DNA from: an uncultured Planctomycetota bacterium
GTDB taxonomy: Bacteria; Planctomycetota; Planctomycetia; Pirellulales; Thermoguttaceae
Direction of reading: 5' to 3'
Assembly (NCBI GenBank): GCA_900317365.1
Contig: ONGM01000248.1
Location: forward strand, 1 to 64,000
DNA length: 64,000 nt
Shown here in pieces: positions 53,801-61,554 of this stretch. The number at the start of each line of letters is the position of its first letter. Within the stretch, counting starts at the first letter, position 1. The position numbers and the translations under genes were made by a program. The notes under the pieces were generated by a model, which had not been told where the DNA came from, did no database searches, and saw nothing but the letters and a program-made list of their open reading frames with translations.

Positions 53801-54840
53801 TGAACGCGCCGTTCTTCGGAAATTGGGGCGACATTCTTCGGAAAGACGATCCCCAAAAAGTTGAGTCGCAAAGTCTCCGTCGGGAAGAATTGCGACTTCT
53901 TTACGCGCCTAACGTCGCCCAGCTGGACGACGTTGCAGACGTCAATTATCGGCTTGACGAGAATCCGGTTTCGCCGGCTACCTCAGATTTACGCGTTGAA
54001 TTTGAGTACGAGTTTCCGTCGGAACCAGCGCCTGTAATCTCCGCACCGACCTCGCCTGGCGAACGCGAAGAAATTGAGTTGTCGGAGGGAGTCGCGCTAT
54101 CGCTCGTTAGCCTTCCCGGAACTAATTTGAGCGTCGGCGCCTACGAGGTTACGAACGAGGAATATCGCATATTCGATCCGACGCATGATTCCGGAATCGA
54201 ATACGGCGATTTTATTCAGTTCAGCCCCGGCGAGCGCGGATGGAGTTTGAATCGATCCCGCCAGCCTGTTGTGAGAGTTTCGCAAACGGACGCGCAACGA
54301 TTCTGCGAGTGGCTCTCTGAGAAGACCGGCGACGTCTATCGCCTGCCTACGCTGGCCGAAGCAAAAGCGATCGCGTCGTCAGGCTCGGCTTCAGACGCCT
54401 TTTGGTTTGGCAACGATCAAACTTCCTACGGAGAATTTGAAAATCTTGCGGACTCATCGTACGGCGAAATATCAGGGTTCGGATGGCGCGGTCGGACGGA
54501 AACGTTGCCTGGATGGCGACCTGTCGACTGGGAGCAGAACGACAACAGCCGCGTCGCGTCTCCTGTCGGATCCTATCGTCCAAACGGTTTCGGTTTGTTT
54601 GATCTTCAGGGTAACGTTTCGGAGTGGACGAGTACGGACGAGCTTGAAACGCGCATAACAAAACGTGCCAACGGCGAGATCGTCAACAAGACGTCGACGA
54701 ACCAAAAAGTCGCATACGGCGGATCGTGGCGAACGCGCGCGCAGAATTCCAAGCTTGACGCTTATCGTTCCTTCCCAGAGTACTTCAAACCGCGCGACGT
54801 TGGTTTTCGTGTCGTCCGCGAAAACAAAAGTGGAACGTAA
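50806..54840 (+). CDS. HzsA-like di-heme protein fused to a formylglycine-generating-enzyme domain
   Basis: An exported multidomain protein of about 1344 residues. A signal peptide (core about 7-22) is followed by a long N-terminal region with the hydrazine-synthase-alpha-like middle domain typical of planctomycetes (IARNPKNLG-type, here ISRNPKNLGLPENYN, and a TGHHELNRQGELVIFD segment). Two c-type heme motifs lie at CIGCH (822-826) and CVECH (873-877). The last 255 residues are a SUMF1/FGE-type domain (GAYEVTNEEY, RLPTLAEA, FDLQGNVSEW, YGGSWR and GFRVVR). I chose ATG 50806 for its signal peptide; 50791 is an alternative. Real hydrazine synthesis is not implied, since the other subunits are absent. 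An electron-transfer or sulfatase-activating role is possible. Confidence 0.82.
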   Translation: MKTAIHVAALFLATLCVFYLSTEATASERIGVLLDEKPQSPLRVESDEIVEIIQNVVGKNSVDVLVATANGIVRYRDTDGRRVDLDGYDAVCVYQGDEIAQTTPLFDDAVVAQLRAYEESGQGRGLLLLGGAVALLKPLGLASELSTTPLTFGEDRAQLGLAPVNPGTRLFETPKRGVLWLTNAAFPAFARVELNASDALTAATSLSPDVPNPLVVFTCGADSETTAGLARVLAYGVRVSPLFDSAADEYQENFRCLIGSLIDDLGKPIFVADLTPPQYVAPDFDALERALAWFDENFDEDEYPRLEVYTKRLAELREASDALHDEQGSSAPSDVATRGQKIRDEFSKLQKEALLDNPDIDFDEFLYISRNPKNLGLPENYNSNSVIAPTGYQNVIRRFNFRTDVSTLVYQPLHDEFVGDIELYYDASKIMFSEPDVNAGNRWRVWELELDKGADPRLMPLINEDDVDNYDACYLPDDRVIFCSTACMSGVPCINGSGHVCNLYLKNNDGTIRQLTLEQDHDWNPVVMNNGRVMYLRWEYVDLPHAFSRIMFHMNPDGTNQTELYGSGSYWPNAIFYARPLPGDSGKFAGIVTGHHELNRQGELVIFDPNKGRKEASGVERRIPGWGETVSPIACDLPIAQSWPKFLHPYPISENAFLVAARQSSDSDWEICLVDVFDNIVPLLSLPGEALLEPIPIRETERQPILSDRTNYDQGTADVFISDVYEGEGLRNVPRGEVAALRIFSYEFAYQGMGAEPYSVGLDGPWDPRRIIGTTPVHEDGSASFKIPALTPISIQPLDKNGNALQIMRSWITALPGESVSCIGCHETQNSTNPTNPRPAAALEKPLELTPFYGEPRGFSFEREIQPILNRYCVECHSPESATISRLIESGVLPNDVLTKIKRPGETFELGALPDFTPSAPASSLEKGNYIANKSPISNAYYQLRRFVTTPTKESEMPTHVPCEFHADSQPLAILLKRGHYGVELDPESWDKLCAWMDLNAPFFGNWGDILRKDDPQKVESQSLRREELRLLYAPNVAQLDDVADVNYRLDENPVSPATSDLRVEFEYEFPSEPAPVISAPTSPGEREEIELSEGVALSLVSLPGTNLSVGAYEVTNEEYRIFDPTHDSGIEYGDFIQFSPGERGWSLNRSRQPVVRVSQTDAQRFCEWLSEKTGDVYRLPTLAEAKAIASSGSASDAFWFGNDQTSYGEFENLADSSYGEISGFGWRGRTETLPGWRPVDWEQNDNSRVASPVGSYRPNGFGLFDLQGNVSEWTSTDELETRITKRANGEIVNKTSTNQKVAYGGSWRTRAQNSKLDAYRSFPEYFKPRDVGFRVVRENKSGT

Positions 54841-54844
54841 AATC

Positions 54845-54873
54845 TTGACTTATCGGCGAAAAGCTGTTAATAT
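54845..54873 (+). promoter_or_regulatory. Promoter of the Hyi-like gene
   Basis: TTGACT (54845-54850), a 17-base spacer and TAATAT (54868-54873) form a near-consensus promoter 64 bases before the start codon. Confidence 0.75.
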
Positions 54874-54937
54874 ACCCCTGTGAAACCTGCGCGTCAGGTT
54901 CTTTTTAACGGTAGCTCACTATGAAAGCGAGGTTATT

Positions 54938-55813
54938 ATGACAACGCGAATAACGCGGCGCGAGGCATTGGGCGCGGCTGTTGGAGTTGCGCTTTTCGGA
55001 ACTTCGGGAGGAAACGTAATGTCGGAAGACGCGAAGCTTTTTGAAAAACCCGAGGGGTTTAAAGGCGAAGTTAAACAGTCCGTTTGTAAATGGTGCTTCG
55101 GTTCCTATCCGATGGCGGAATTTTGCGAGTCTGTCAAAAGCATGGGACTTGTCGGCGTCGACCTTGTTGATCCGAAAGATTGGGAACTTGTTCGCAGTCA
55201 TGGTCTCACCGTAACGATGGGAAACGTGCCTGAAGTTCAAATTGCCGTTGGAATCAATCGCGAGGAAAACCATGAGCGAATTATCGCTTCCTATGAGAAG
55301 CATATCCCCATGGCGGCAGAACTTGGCGTTCCGAATCTTATTTCTCTTTCCGGCAATAAAAACGGAATGGATCCTCAAGACGGATTGAAGAACTGTATTA
55401 AGGCGTTGAAAAAGGTAGCGAAGCTAGCGGAAGCCCACAAGGTGAACGTCTGCCTTGAACTGTTGAACTCGAAAGATCACAGGGATTACATGGCCGACTC
55501 CGTTCAATGGGGTATCGATCTCATTAACGGCGTTAACAGCGATCGCGTGAAGTTGCTCTACGACATTTATCACATGCACCGCATGGAAGGCGACGTGATC
55601 AACAATATTCGTCGCGCATTCGACTGCATCGGGCATTTCCACACAGCGGGAAATCCTGGTAGAAACGACCTTGACGACCAACAAGAGCTTTACTATCCGC
55701 CGATCATTAAAGCGATCAAAGAGATGGGCTTCAAAGGTTTTATCGCGCACGAATTCTCGCCGAAACACGGTCTTGATTCGTTATACGCAGCGGCAAAACT
55801 CTGCGACCTATAA
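54938..55813 (+). CDS. Hydroxypyruvate-isomerase-like TIM barrel with Tat signal
   Basis: A 291-residue sugar-isomerase-type protein. The N-terminus TRREALGAAVG (Arg7-Arg8) is a twin-arginine signal, so folded export is likely. The TIM barrel keeps the metal set of the Hyi family: Glu174 (CLELLN), Asp209 (YDIYH), His235 (HTAGNPGR) and Glu272 (HEFSP). Family members interconvert hydroxypyruvate and tartronate semialdehyde, or related sugars. An exported form is common in planctomycetes as I recall, with unknown substrates. A near-consensus promoter lies upstream and GAGG precedes the ATG, so it has its own transcript. Confidence 0.87.
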   Translation: MTTRITRREALGAAVGVALFGTSGGNVMSEDAKLFEKPEGFKGEVKQSVCKWCFGSYPMAEFCESVKSMGLVGVDLVDPKDWELVRSHGLTVTMGNVPEVQIAVGINREENHERIIASYEKHIPMAAELGVPNLISLSGNKNGMDPQDGLKNCIKALKKVAKLAEAHKVNVCLELLNSKDHRDYMADSVQWGIDLINGVNSDRVKLLYDIYHMHRMEGDVINNIRRAFDCIGHFHTAGNPGRNDLDDQQELYYPPIIKAIKEMGFKGFIAHEFSPKHGLDSLYAAAKLCDL

Positions 55814-55962
55814 TCCTGTTTGAAAGTTCCGATGCGACGTTTGCTCTTTGTCGAGGAGTCGATGAAGAGAGTTGGACGTTGGACTCTCGGCGTCGACAGA
55901 CTTAGCCGAGGGGCGTTTTATTGTTTCCGGAATTTATTCCACTATCTGCGCCAAGTGACCAG

Positions 55963-55996
55963 CGCTTGACCGACGTTTTTATCTGTCGGTCAAGCG
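55963..55996. repeat. Perfect inverted repeat upstream of the recombinase
   Basis: CGCTTGACCGAC (55963-55974) and GTCGGTCAAGCG (55985-55996) form a 12-bp perfect inverted repeat with a ten-base spacer, 97 bases before the serine recombinase gene. No T-run follows on either strand, so a simple terminator is unlikely. It could be a recombination site or an operator. Confidence 0.6.
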
Positions 55997-56092
55997 TAGC
56001 GTTGAGTTCGTCTGCCGTTGAACGTCGTCGATTGCGAAATGGACGCGTTTTTTGCGGCGGTTTTTAGTGTTTGACAAGAAAAGGATTGTCTT

Positions 56093-56857
56093 ATGAGCAA
56101 AATGTATGGATACGCGCGCGTAAGCGCAAAACATCAAAACGAAGATCGCCAGTCATTTGCTATGATGAAGGTTGGTATTCCCGAGAAAAACATTTTTGTT
56201 GACAAACAGTCGGGAAAAGATTTTGAGCGGACGCAGTATCAGAAAATGCTAACCAAACTTCGCCGTAACGACGTGCTCTTTATTAAGAGCATTGATCGTT
56301 TGGGTCGAAACTACAATGAAATCATCGAACAGTGGGGTCGTCTGACGAAAGAGATGGGGGTTGATATCGTCGTGATCGATCTCCCGTTGCTCGACACTCG
56401 GTGCGGTCGGGATTTGATTGGAACTTTCATCAGCGACGTCGTTTTGCAGATTCTTTCCTTCGTCGCGGAAAACGAAAGGACCAATATTCTTCAGCGGCAA
56501 CGAGAGGGAATCGAAGTCGCTAAGTTGCGCGGCGTTCGATTTGGTCGTCCGGAACGTTCGCTTCCGGCGAACTTTAAAGAGGTCGTCGAAATGTGGAATC
56601 GCGGATACATGACCGCTTCCGAAGCGGCGCGAATTTGCGCGATCCCGTTGGCGACTTTCCGCAATCGAGCGCTCAAAACACTACGACGCGGAGACAGACC
56701 AGAACGCCTTATCGCCCGACCAAACGACGAGTATTTGCTTTCGGTCATTCAAGCAATAGCGATCGAGGGATTTTCGCCTTCGAATTTGTCTCTTTTCAGA
56801 AAAATCGGCGACGAATCTGTAAACCCGGATAATAAGAACGCCAAAACGAACAAGTAA
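56093..56857 (+). CDS. Serine recombinase / resolvase
   Basis: A 254-residue small serine recombinase that cuts and rejoins DNA through a covalent phosphoserine. Catalytic Ser11 is in YARVS, and the resolvase core continues through DKQSGKDFERTQY, SIDRLGRNYNEI and LSFVAENER. An HTH domain follows (about 160-200, MTASEAARICAIPLATFRNRALK), then a 50-residue tail. This subfamily I associate with Firmicutes of the gut. No transposase, integrase attachment repeats or phage genes are near, so it may be a stranded resolvase. AAAAGGA lies nine bases before the ATG. Its base composition resembles its neighbours, so any transfer is old. Confidence 0.9.
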   Translation: MSKMYGYARVSAKHQNEDRQSFAMMKVGIPEKNIFVDKQSGKDFERTQYQKMLTKLRRNDVLFIKSIDRLGRNYNEIIEQWGRLTKEMGVDIVVIDLPLLDTRCGRDLIGTFISDVVLQILSFVAENERTNILQRQREGIEVAKLRGVRFGRPERSLPANFKEVVEMWNRGYMTASEAARICAIPLATFRNRALKTLRRGDRPERLIARPNDEYLLSVIQAIAIEGFSPSNLSLFRKIGDESVNPDNKNAKTNK

Positions 56858-56956
56858 AGCCGCGTTTGCACGTAGTTCTTTGACTTCGGAAACGTTGCTT
56901 TAGAGTCCCCGATGCGGCGGCGCGCTTGCGCCGTAGTCTCAAATCTACTTGAGATC

Positions 56957-57418
56957 TTACGATTCATCGTCGCCGCCGCGTCGCCGTTCAAGCTCCTTCT
57001 GACGACCTGCAATTTCATCCATTTCCTTGTTGTGTCGTCTTCTTGATTCGTCGAGAGAACGTTCCGCTTCGCGCTCTTTGAGGTTTTCTAGGACTTTGAC
57101 TTCTTTGATTGCCTCGTTGAGTTCCTGATTTAAACGTTCCGCTTCTTCAGTAAGCGAGTTTAGAGATCGCAACGTTTCTTCGAACTTTGCGACAATTTTT
57201 TCGCGATAGTCGATATTTCGCGCTATAAGTTGGGGATTGAAAACGCCGACGCGCGAATTTCTCGACTCATTTTGGAGCGCTTCTAGTTCGCGTCCGAGCG
57301 AGTCAAGAAGGGCGGCGCACGCGAGACGTCGATTTTCGGCGTCGAGATACTCGTCCTTTTTTGAATCTCGCTCAGATTCGCGAATCTTTAACAATGTTTC
57401 AAATCGAAATTGCGCCAT
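56957..57418 (-). CDS. fliJ: FliJ-like coiled-coil protein
   Basis: A 153-residue, highly charged coiled-coil protein. MAQFRFETLLKIRESERDSKKDEYLDAE matches the start of flagellar export protein FliJ, and the rest is continuous helix to about residue 145. FliJ escorts flagellar chaperones and stimulates the export ATPase FliI. No other flagellar gene is in the window, so it could be part of a scattered flagellar set, or a coiled-coil protein of other use. No clear ribosome site precedes the ATG. Its 3' end converges with the recombinase gene. Confidence 0.65.
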   Translation of the reverse strand: MAQFRFETLLKIRESERDSKKDEYLDAENRRLACAALLDSLGRELEALQNESRNSRVGVFNPQLIARNIDYREKIVAKFEETLRSLNSLTEEAERLNQELNEAIKEVKVLENLKEREAERSLDESRRRHNKEMDEIAGRQKELERRRGGDDES

Positions 57419-57448
57419 GGAGTCGGGGTTCTTCGCGCGCTCGCGCCA

Positions 57449-58993
57449 CTAGTTGTTTTGTAAAAGCGTCAACATTTGTTTGTCGAGCTTGAGACCGCGC
57501 CACTCTTCGTAGTCGACGTCAGATCGCTCGCTGTCGGCGACTCCAAAAGGTCCTCGGAAATTCCACAACGCCCAGCCCCAGCCGAACTCGTTCCAGACTT
57601 CAAGGAGATCTTTCATCCATGCAAGCGCGATCTTGTGCGGCGTTTTATTAAAAGCGCCGAACTCGCCGACCATAACTTTCACGCCGGATTTTTCCGCAGC
57701 TCGCCACGGCGCGTACTGCTTAGAAACAAGCCATTCGCGATCTTTGGAGTCTCCGGAGTTTAGCGACGCCACCCCGTCTTTTTCTTCGTAGCGAATCGTC
57801 GGTCGCGTTTGCGCCTGCCAATCGACGGCGGCTTCGGTCATTGCAACTTCGTAATTAGGCGCTTCAATTGAAATCCGAGTAATCGTCGCCCAATCGCCGG
57901 ACTTGTTGGAAATTGAGATTTGTCGCGCGCCGTTGGGAATCGGAATCTGAATTTCAAGATCGAAGAGATTTTGGTAGATTTTGTACTCTTCGCTATAAAT
58001 CGATTTTTTCCATTCGCCTTCCCCAGCGCCGGAAACGAATTCCTTATGGAAGATTTCTTTTCCGTCGCTTTTGACCACGATCTCGCTTCTTTGGGAAACC
58101 GTGCCGAGTTTGAATCGCAGAACGCTATCCTTCGGAAAATTGCCTTCGATAATGATCGGTTTGCGGACTCCTTCCGGCATTTCTCTTTTTTGTTCCGAAG
58201 GCAATAATCCGTTGAAGGAAGTCATTGGCCAGCTCGGATTGGGATATCCGGCGCTATTGACCCAATTCGCGCCGTAATGCGAGATCTCCATAGGCGCGTA
58301 GCCGCGAGTCGCCTGAATTACATTGAGGTCTTTGAACGAGAAACACGGTTTGCCGCCCCAGTCGATACCGTCGCAAACGATTAGCCTTTCTGGGTCTTCA
58401 CTGCGAATTTCATCAACGATTCTTTTGACGACCCGATAATAGTCTTGTTCCGAACAGCCGGCCGGTTCGTTGAAGAGGTTGAAGCTTAGTTCGGAACCTG
58501 GAACGCCGCGATAGCGTTTTGCGAAAATCCTCCAATGGAATGCGCAGACGTCGAGCGTATCTTCGTCGTTCCAGACGAGCGGCGACTCTGGCGGCGCCGC
58601 GACGGTGTATCCGGGCGCGCGATGGAAATTCATGCAGACGTGAACGCCGTACTTCCGTCCGAAATCCAACGCTTCGTCAATTTCATCTAATGTTTTTTCA
58701 TTGAATTTTCGACGGTCGTTGTCGACTACCCAATGACGATAGTCCATTGGCAATCGGACGAAGTTGAAACCGAGATCCGAGATATTGCGGAAATCGTCTT
58801 CACGGAATCGTTTATTGGTTCCGTTGAATTTTTCGAGGAGGTTAAATCCGCGCCAACGCGGTAATTGGGGGATGGTCGTCGATTTCGTTTCGGCGCCGAG
58901 CACAAGGGATTTGTTAAAGACTAACGAGCTTCCGCCTAATAAGGCAAGGTTCTGCAAAATGAATCTTCTTCGAGACGAGTCGAATCCAAACAT
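57449..58993 (-). CDS. GH5 glycosidase with inserted beta-rich domain and Tat signal
   Basis: A 514-residue exported glycoside hydrolase family 5 enzyme. SSRRRFIL (6-13) is a twin-arginine signal. The catalytic acid/base is Glu176 (FNLFNEPAG) and the nucleophile Glu444 (MVGEFGAF); WRGFNL (47-52), SHYGANW (238-244) and GWALWNFRG (473-481) line the cleft. Residues about 260-410 form an insertion with beta-sandwich character (FRFKLGTVSQ, LEIQIPIPNGARQISISNKSG), like a carbohydrate-binding module inside the barrel. GGAGG precedes the ATG. It probably acts on beta-mannan or cellulose-like glycans outside the cytoplasm, though the substrate cannot be told. Confidence 0.88.
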   Translation of the reverse strand: MFGFDSSRRRFILQNLALLGGSSLVFNKSLVLGAETKSTTIPQLPRWRGFNLLEKFNGTNKRFREDDFRNISDLGFNFVRLPMDYRHWVVDNDRRKFNEKTLDEIDEALDFGRKYGVHVCMNFHRAPGYTVAAPPESPLVWNDEDTLDVCAFHWRIFAKRYRGVPGSELSFNLFNEPAGCSEQDYYRVVKRIVDEIRSEDPERLIVCDGIDWGGKPCFSFKDLNVIQATRGYAPMEISHYGANWVNSAGYPNPSWPMTSFNGLLPSEQKREMPEGVRKPIIIEGNFPKDSVLRFKLGTVSQRSEIVVKSDGKEIFHKEFVSGAGEGEWKKSIYSEEYKIYQNLFDLEIQIPIPNGARQISISNKSGDWATITRISIEAPNYEVAMTEAAVDWQAQTRPTIRYEEKDGVASLNSGDSKDREWLVSKQYAPWRAAEKSGVKVMVGEFGAFNKTPHKIALAWMKDLLEVWNEFGWGWALWNFRGPFGVADSERSDVDYEEWRGLKLDKQMLTLLQNN

Positions 58994-59056
58994 GACTATA
59001 TCCTCCGTTTGAATATTTCAGTTTTTCAATGAGAGCGCGAACTCTTCACGCAAGAA

Positions 59057-59084
59057 ACTATACCGCTTTTTTCTCGAAATGCAA
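59057..59084 (-). promoter_or_regulatory. Promoter of the GH5 gene
   Basis: Read on the minus strand, TTGCAT, a 16-base spacer and TATAGT lie 64 bases before the GH5 start codon. Confidence 0.65.
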
Positions 59085-59107
59085 CGGTGATTAAGAATAT
59101 GAGACGT

Positions 59108-59144
59108 TAAAAACCGGGGCAAGAGCGTCTATCTTGCCCCGGTT
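59108..59144 (-). terminator. Terminator of the AspT/YidE-like gene
   Basis: A 13-bp stem AACCGGGGCAAGA (59112-59124) with 59132-59144 precedes a T-run when read on the minus strand. It lies 28 bases after the transporter's stop. Confidence 0.88.
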
Positions 59145-59171
59145 ATGATTGTATCTAACCGCGATAGCTCA

Positions 59172-60398
59172 TTATAGCAATGTAACCAGGAATTGCGAGA
59201 AGAGGACGACGAGAACCAGGGCGACCGGGTAAGTTGCCGCATACGCGGAAGCGACGTCGTTTGTTTTGGCGGTGTTGATCAGGGCGCCTAGAGCCGGAGT
59301 CGACGTCATACCGCCGGTGATCGAACCAAGGTTGTTGAAGAGGCATAGCTTGACGACGTAACGTGCGACAAAGAATCCGAGAAACATCGGAACAAGTTCC
59401 ATAATCGCGCCGTAGAGGAAAAGAATGAAACCGTATTCGTTAATGTTTTGGACGAATCCGCCGCCGCCGGGAACGCCTGCGCCGATGAGGAAGAGAACGA
59501 GACCGTACTCGCGAAACGCGTTCAGGAACTCAGTCGATACGCGCATGCTGATCGGACCAAGTCTTCCAAAATGTCCCAAAATCAATCCCATAATGAGCGC
59601 GCCGCCGGTATTGCCAAGAGCAAATTTAGCGCCCCCAGGGAGTGGAATATAAACCTTGCCGAGAAGAACCCCGAGAATAATGGCGAGAGCAAAAGGACCA
59701 AGACCGATCGGGTCGAGCTTAAGAAGGTTCTCGGGCAACTTTCTCTCTCCAGAGACGCTGGAAGTCGCATTGATTTTCCGCTGTTCTTCGACGATGTTGA
59801 CGCGAAGAATCTTTGGGACAAGTTGCACAAAAAGAACAACGCCGACGACGCCGAACGGATAGCCGATCGCGTGTCCAACGGTAACTATGTCTTTAAGCGT
59901 TTCGTCAGAGAGAGCTTCCTTGGCCGCCGAGAAACCCGGGGTCGTTGTCAACGCGCCGGAAAGGATTCCGACCGCCATCGGAGAACCAATGCTCGTGCAT
60001 TTAATAATAACGGCGCATGTCAGCGACGCGGAACCGATAATGACCAAAGCGAGGAGCGCGTAGGATTTAAAGTTTTGCCTCAAATTGGCAAAGAATCTAG
60101 GTCCTGCGATAAAACCGACGCCTGTTACGAAACAAAGAAGTCCGAGTTGTTCGACAAGCTTCATGGAAGCCTTCATTTCGCTGGCGGAGATTTTAACGAA
60201 TCCCTTTAAGTGAAGGTACGAATCGTCGGCATATCCGAAATGCCCAAAGACTAACGCTACGAGAAAGACGCCTGCCGTACCGAGTCCAACGCCCTTAATT
60301 TCAATCTTTCCGAGCAGATAACCGACAACCGTGATTAGAAAAACCAAGAACAGGACACTGTTAAACGGTGAAATGAACACCTCGTGAAGATAGTTCAT
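59172..60398 (-). CDS. AspT/YidE/YbjL-type transporter without RCK domains
   Basis: A 408-residue polytopic membrane protein. The two signature repeats of the aspartate:alanine exchanger family are present: GALTTTPGFSAAKEAL (about 148-163) and GGMTSTPALGALI (about 361-373), each in a half with about five helices. Members such as AspT carry two TrkA-C/RCK domains between the halves (~550 residues); here the halves are joined by a short polar linker of about 35 residues (205-240). So regulation by RCK ligands is absent. The substrate may be an amino or dicarboxylic acid, as the family suggests. AGGAG precedes the ATG. Confidence 0.85.
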   Translation of the reverse strand: MNYLHEVFISPFNSVLFLVFLITVVGYLLGKIEIKGVGLGTAGVFLVALVFGHFGYADDSYLHLKGFVKISASEMKASMKLVEQLGLLCFVTGVGFIAGPRFFANLRQNFKSYALLALVIIGSASLTCAVIIKCTSIGSPMAVGILSGALTTTPGFSAAKEALSDETLKDIVTVGHAIGYPFGVVGVVLFVQLVPKILRVNIVEEQRKINATSSVSGERKLPENLLKLDPIGLGPFALAIILGVLLGKVYIPLPGGAKFALGNTGGALIMGLILGHFGRLGPISMRVSTEFLNAFREYGLVLFLIGAGVPGGGGFVQNINEYGFILFLYGAIMELVPMFLGFFVARYVVKLCLFNNLGSITGGMTSTPALGALINTAKTNDVASAYAATYPVALVLVVLFSQFLVTLL

Positions 60399-60746
60399 TG
60401 AACATTACTCCTCATCGTCGCGCAATGCAAACGCGTTAAAGCCAAGACGTCGAAACGCGCCCGCCACGCTGGATATTACGACACGATTATTTTAAATGTT
60501 TGTGAACGCTATGCGACAACGCGTTCCCGCGACAATTCAAGACGCGTTTTCAAGCCGATTCATTCGTAGTCGCTATCGCCGCAACCGCGCCTAAAATTTG
60601 TACCATTTTATCATCAAGTCAAAACCCAACAACGGGGGATATAGAGTTAAACCTTCCGTCAAATAAAAAGTCGCGCGCAACTTTGCGATCATTTAATCGG
60701 GAAGTTGCGCGCGACATTATTTAACGGAGGTTACAAACGAGCGAGG
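60399..60746. other. Intergenic region between transporter and sdhB
   Basis: The 348 bases hold the transporter's promoter region (no clean motif) and the terminator of the sdh operon near the right end (60664-60715). No ORF with a ribosome site was found. Confidence 0.5.
60664..60715 (-). terminator. sdh operon terminator
   Basis: GTCGCGCGCAACTT (60670-60683) pairs perfectly with AAGTTGCGCGCGAC (60702-60715) over 18 bases, followed on the minus strand by a T-rich tract. It lies about 30 bases after the sdhB stop. Confidence 0.88.
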
Positions 60747-61487
60747 TTAGTCTTGTAATTTCGCTTGGATAAAGAGTCGGTTCAGTCGAGCGATGTGCGC
60801 GATCGAGATGCCTTTCGGGCACTCCGCTTCACAGGCCTGGGTATTGGAGCATGCGCCGAACCCGAGTTCGTCCATTTTTTGAACCATGGACTTAGCGCGT
60901 TTTGCGGCTTCAATTTTTCCTTGCGGAAGTCTTTCGAGGGCGGAGACGCGCGCCGCGACGAAGAGCATTGCGGAACCGTTTTTGCAGGTAGCGACGCAAG
61001 CGCCGCATCCGATGCATGCGGAAGCGTCCATCGATTCGTCGGCGTCTTCTTTGCGAATCGGAATCGCATTGGCGTCGGGAACGATCCCGCTAATCGAAAT
61101 GAACCCGCCGGCCTGAAGAATTTGGTCGAACGCGCGTCGATTGACGACCAAGTCCTTAACGACGGGGAATGCGGCGGAGCGCCACGGTTCGATCGTGATC
61201 GTGTCGCCGTCCTTGAATTTGCGCATATGGAGCTGGCACGTCGTGATTTCGTCGTCCGGTCCGTGAGCGCGACCGTTGATGTATAACGAGCACATACCGC
61301 AAATACCTTCGCGGCAGTCGTGATCAAAAGCGACCGGTTCTTTGCCCTCGTGAACAAGATTATTGTTCAGGATATCGAGCATTTCGAGGAAGGACGTGTC
61401 CGGCGAAATATTGTCGATTTTATACGTCTCGAATCGTCCCTTCGATTTTGCGTTCTTTTGACGCCAAACTTTAAGCGTGAATTTCAT
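60747..61487 (-). CDS. sdhB: Succinate dehydrogenase / fumarate reductase iron-sulfur subunit
   Basis: A 246-residue electron-transfer subunit. The [2Fe-2S] ligands are Cys58, Cys63, Cys66 (CREGICGMC) and Cys84; the second and third clusters use Cys159, Cys162, Cys165, Cys169 ([11 protein letters not shown]) and Cys214, Cys220, Cys224 ([11 protein letters not shown]). It passes electrons between SdhA's FAD and the quinone site of SdhC. It is the last gene of sdhCAB, 67 bases after sdhA, and ends at a strong terminator. Confidence 0.95.
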   Translation of the reverse strand: MKFTLKVWRQKNAKSKGRFETYKIDNISPDTSFLEMLDILNNNLVHEGKEPVAFDHDCREGICGMCSLYINGRAHGPDDEITTCQLHMRKFKDGDTITIEPWRSAAFPVVKDLVVNRRAFDQILQAGGFISISGIVPDANAIPIRKEDADESMDASACIGCGACVATCKNGSAMLFVAARVSALERLPQGKIEAAKRAKSMVQKMDELGFGACSNTQACEAECPKGISIAHIARLNRLFIQAKLQD

Positions 61488-61554
61488 CTTTCTTGCACCG
61501 ATTTCGTTCTAGGTGTTATAAGCATTAAAAGTCAAACTAGTAGGAACGACTGGA

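Noticed and set aside
50806-54840. True hydrazine synthase (anammox)
   Set aside because: Only an HzsA-like region fused to an FGE domain is seen; HzsB, HzsC and hydrazine dehydrogenase genes are absent, so anammox is not supported.
55963-55996. Terminator of the hydroxypyruvate-isomerase-like gene
   Set aside because: The stem is perfect, but no T-tract follows on either strand and it lies 150 bases past the stop.
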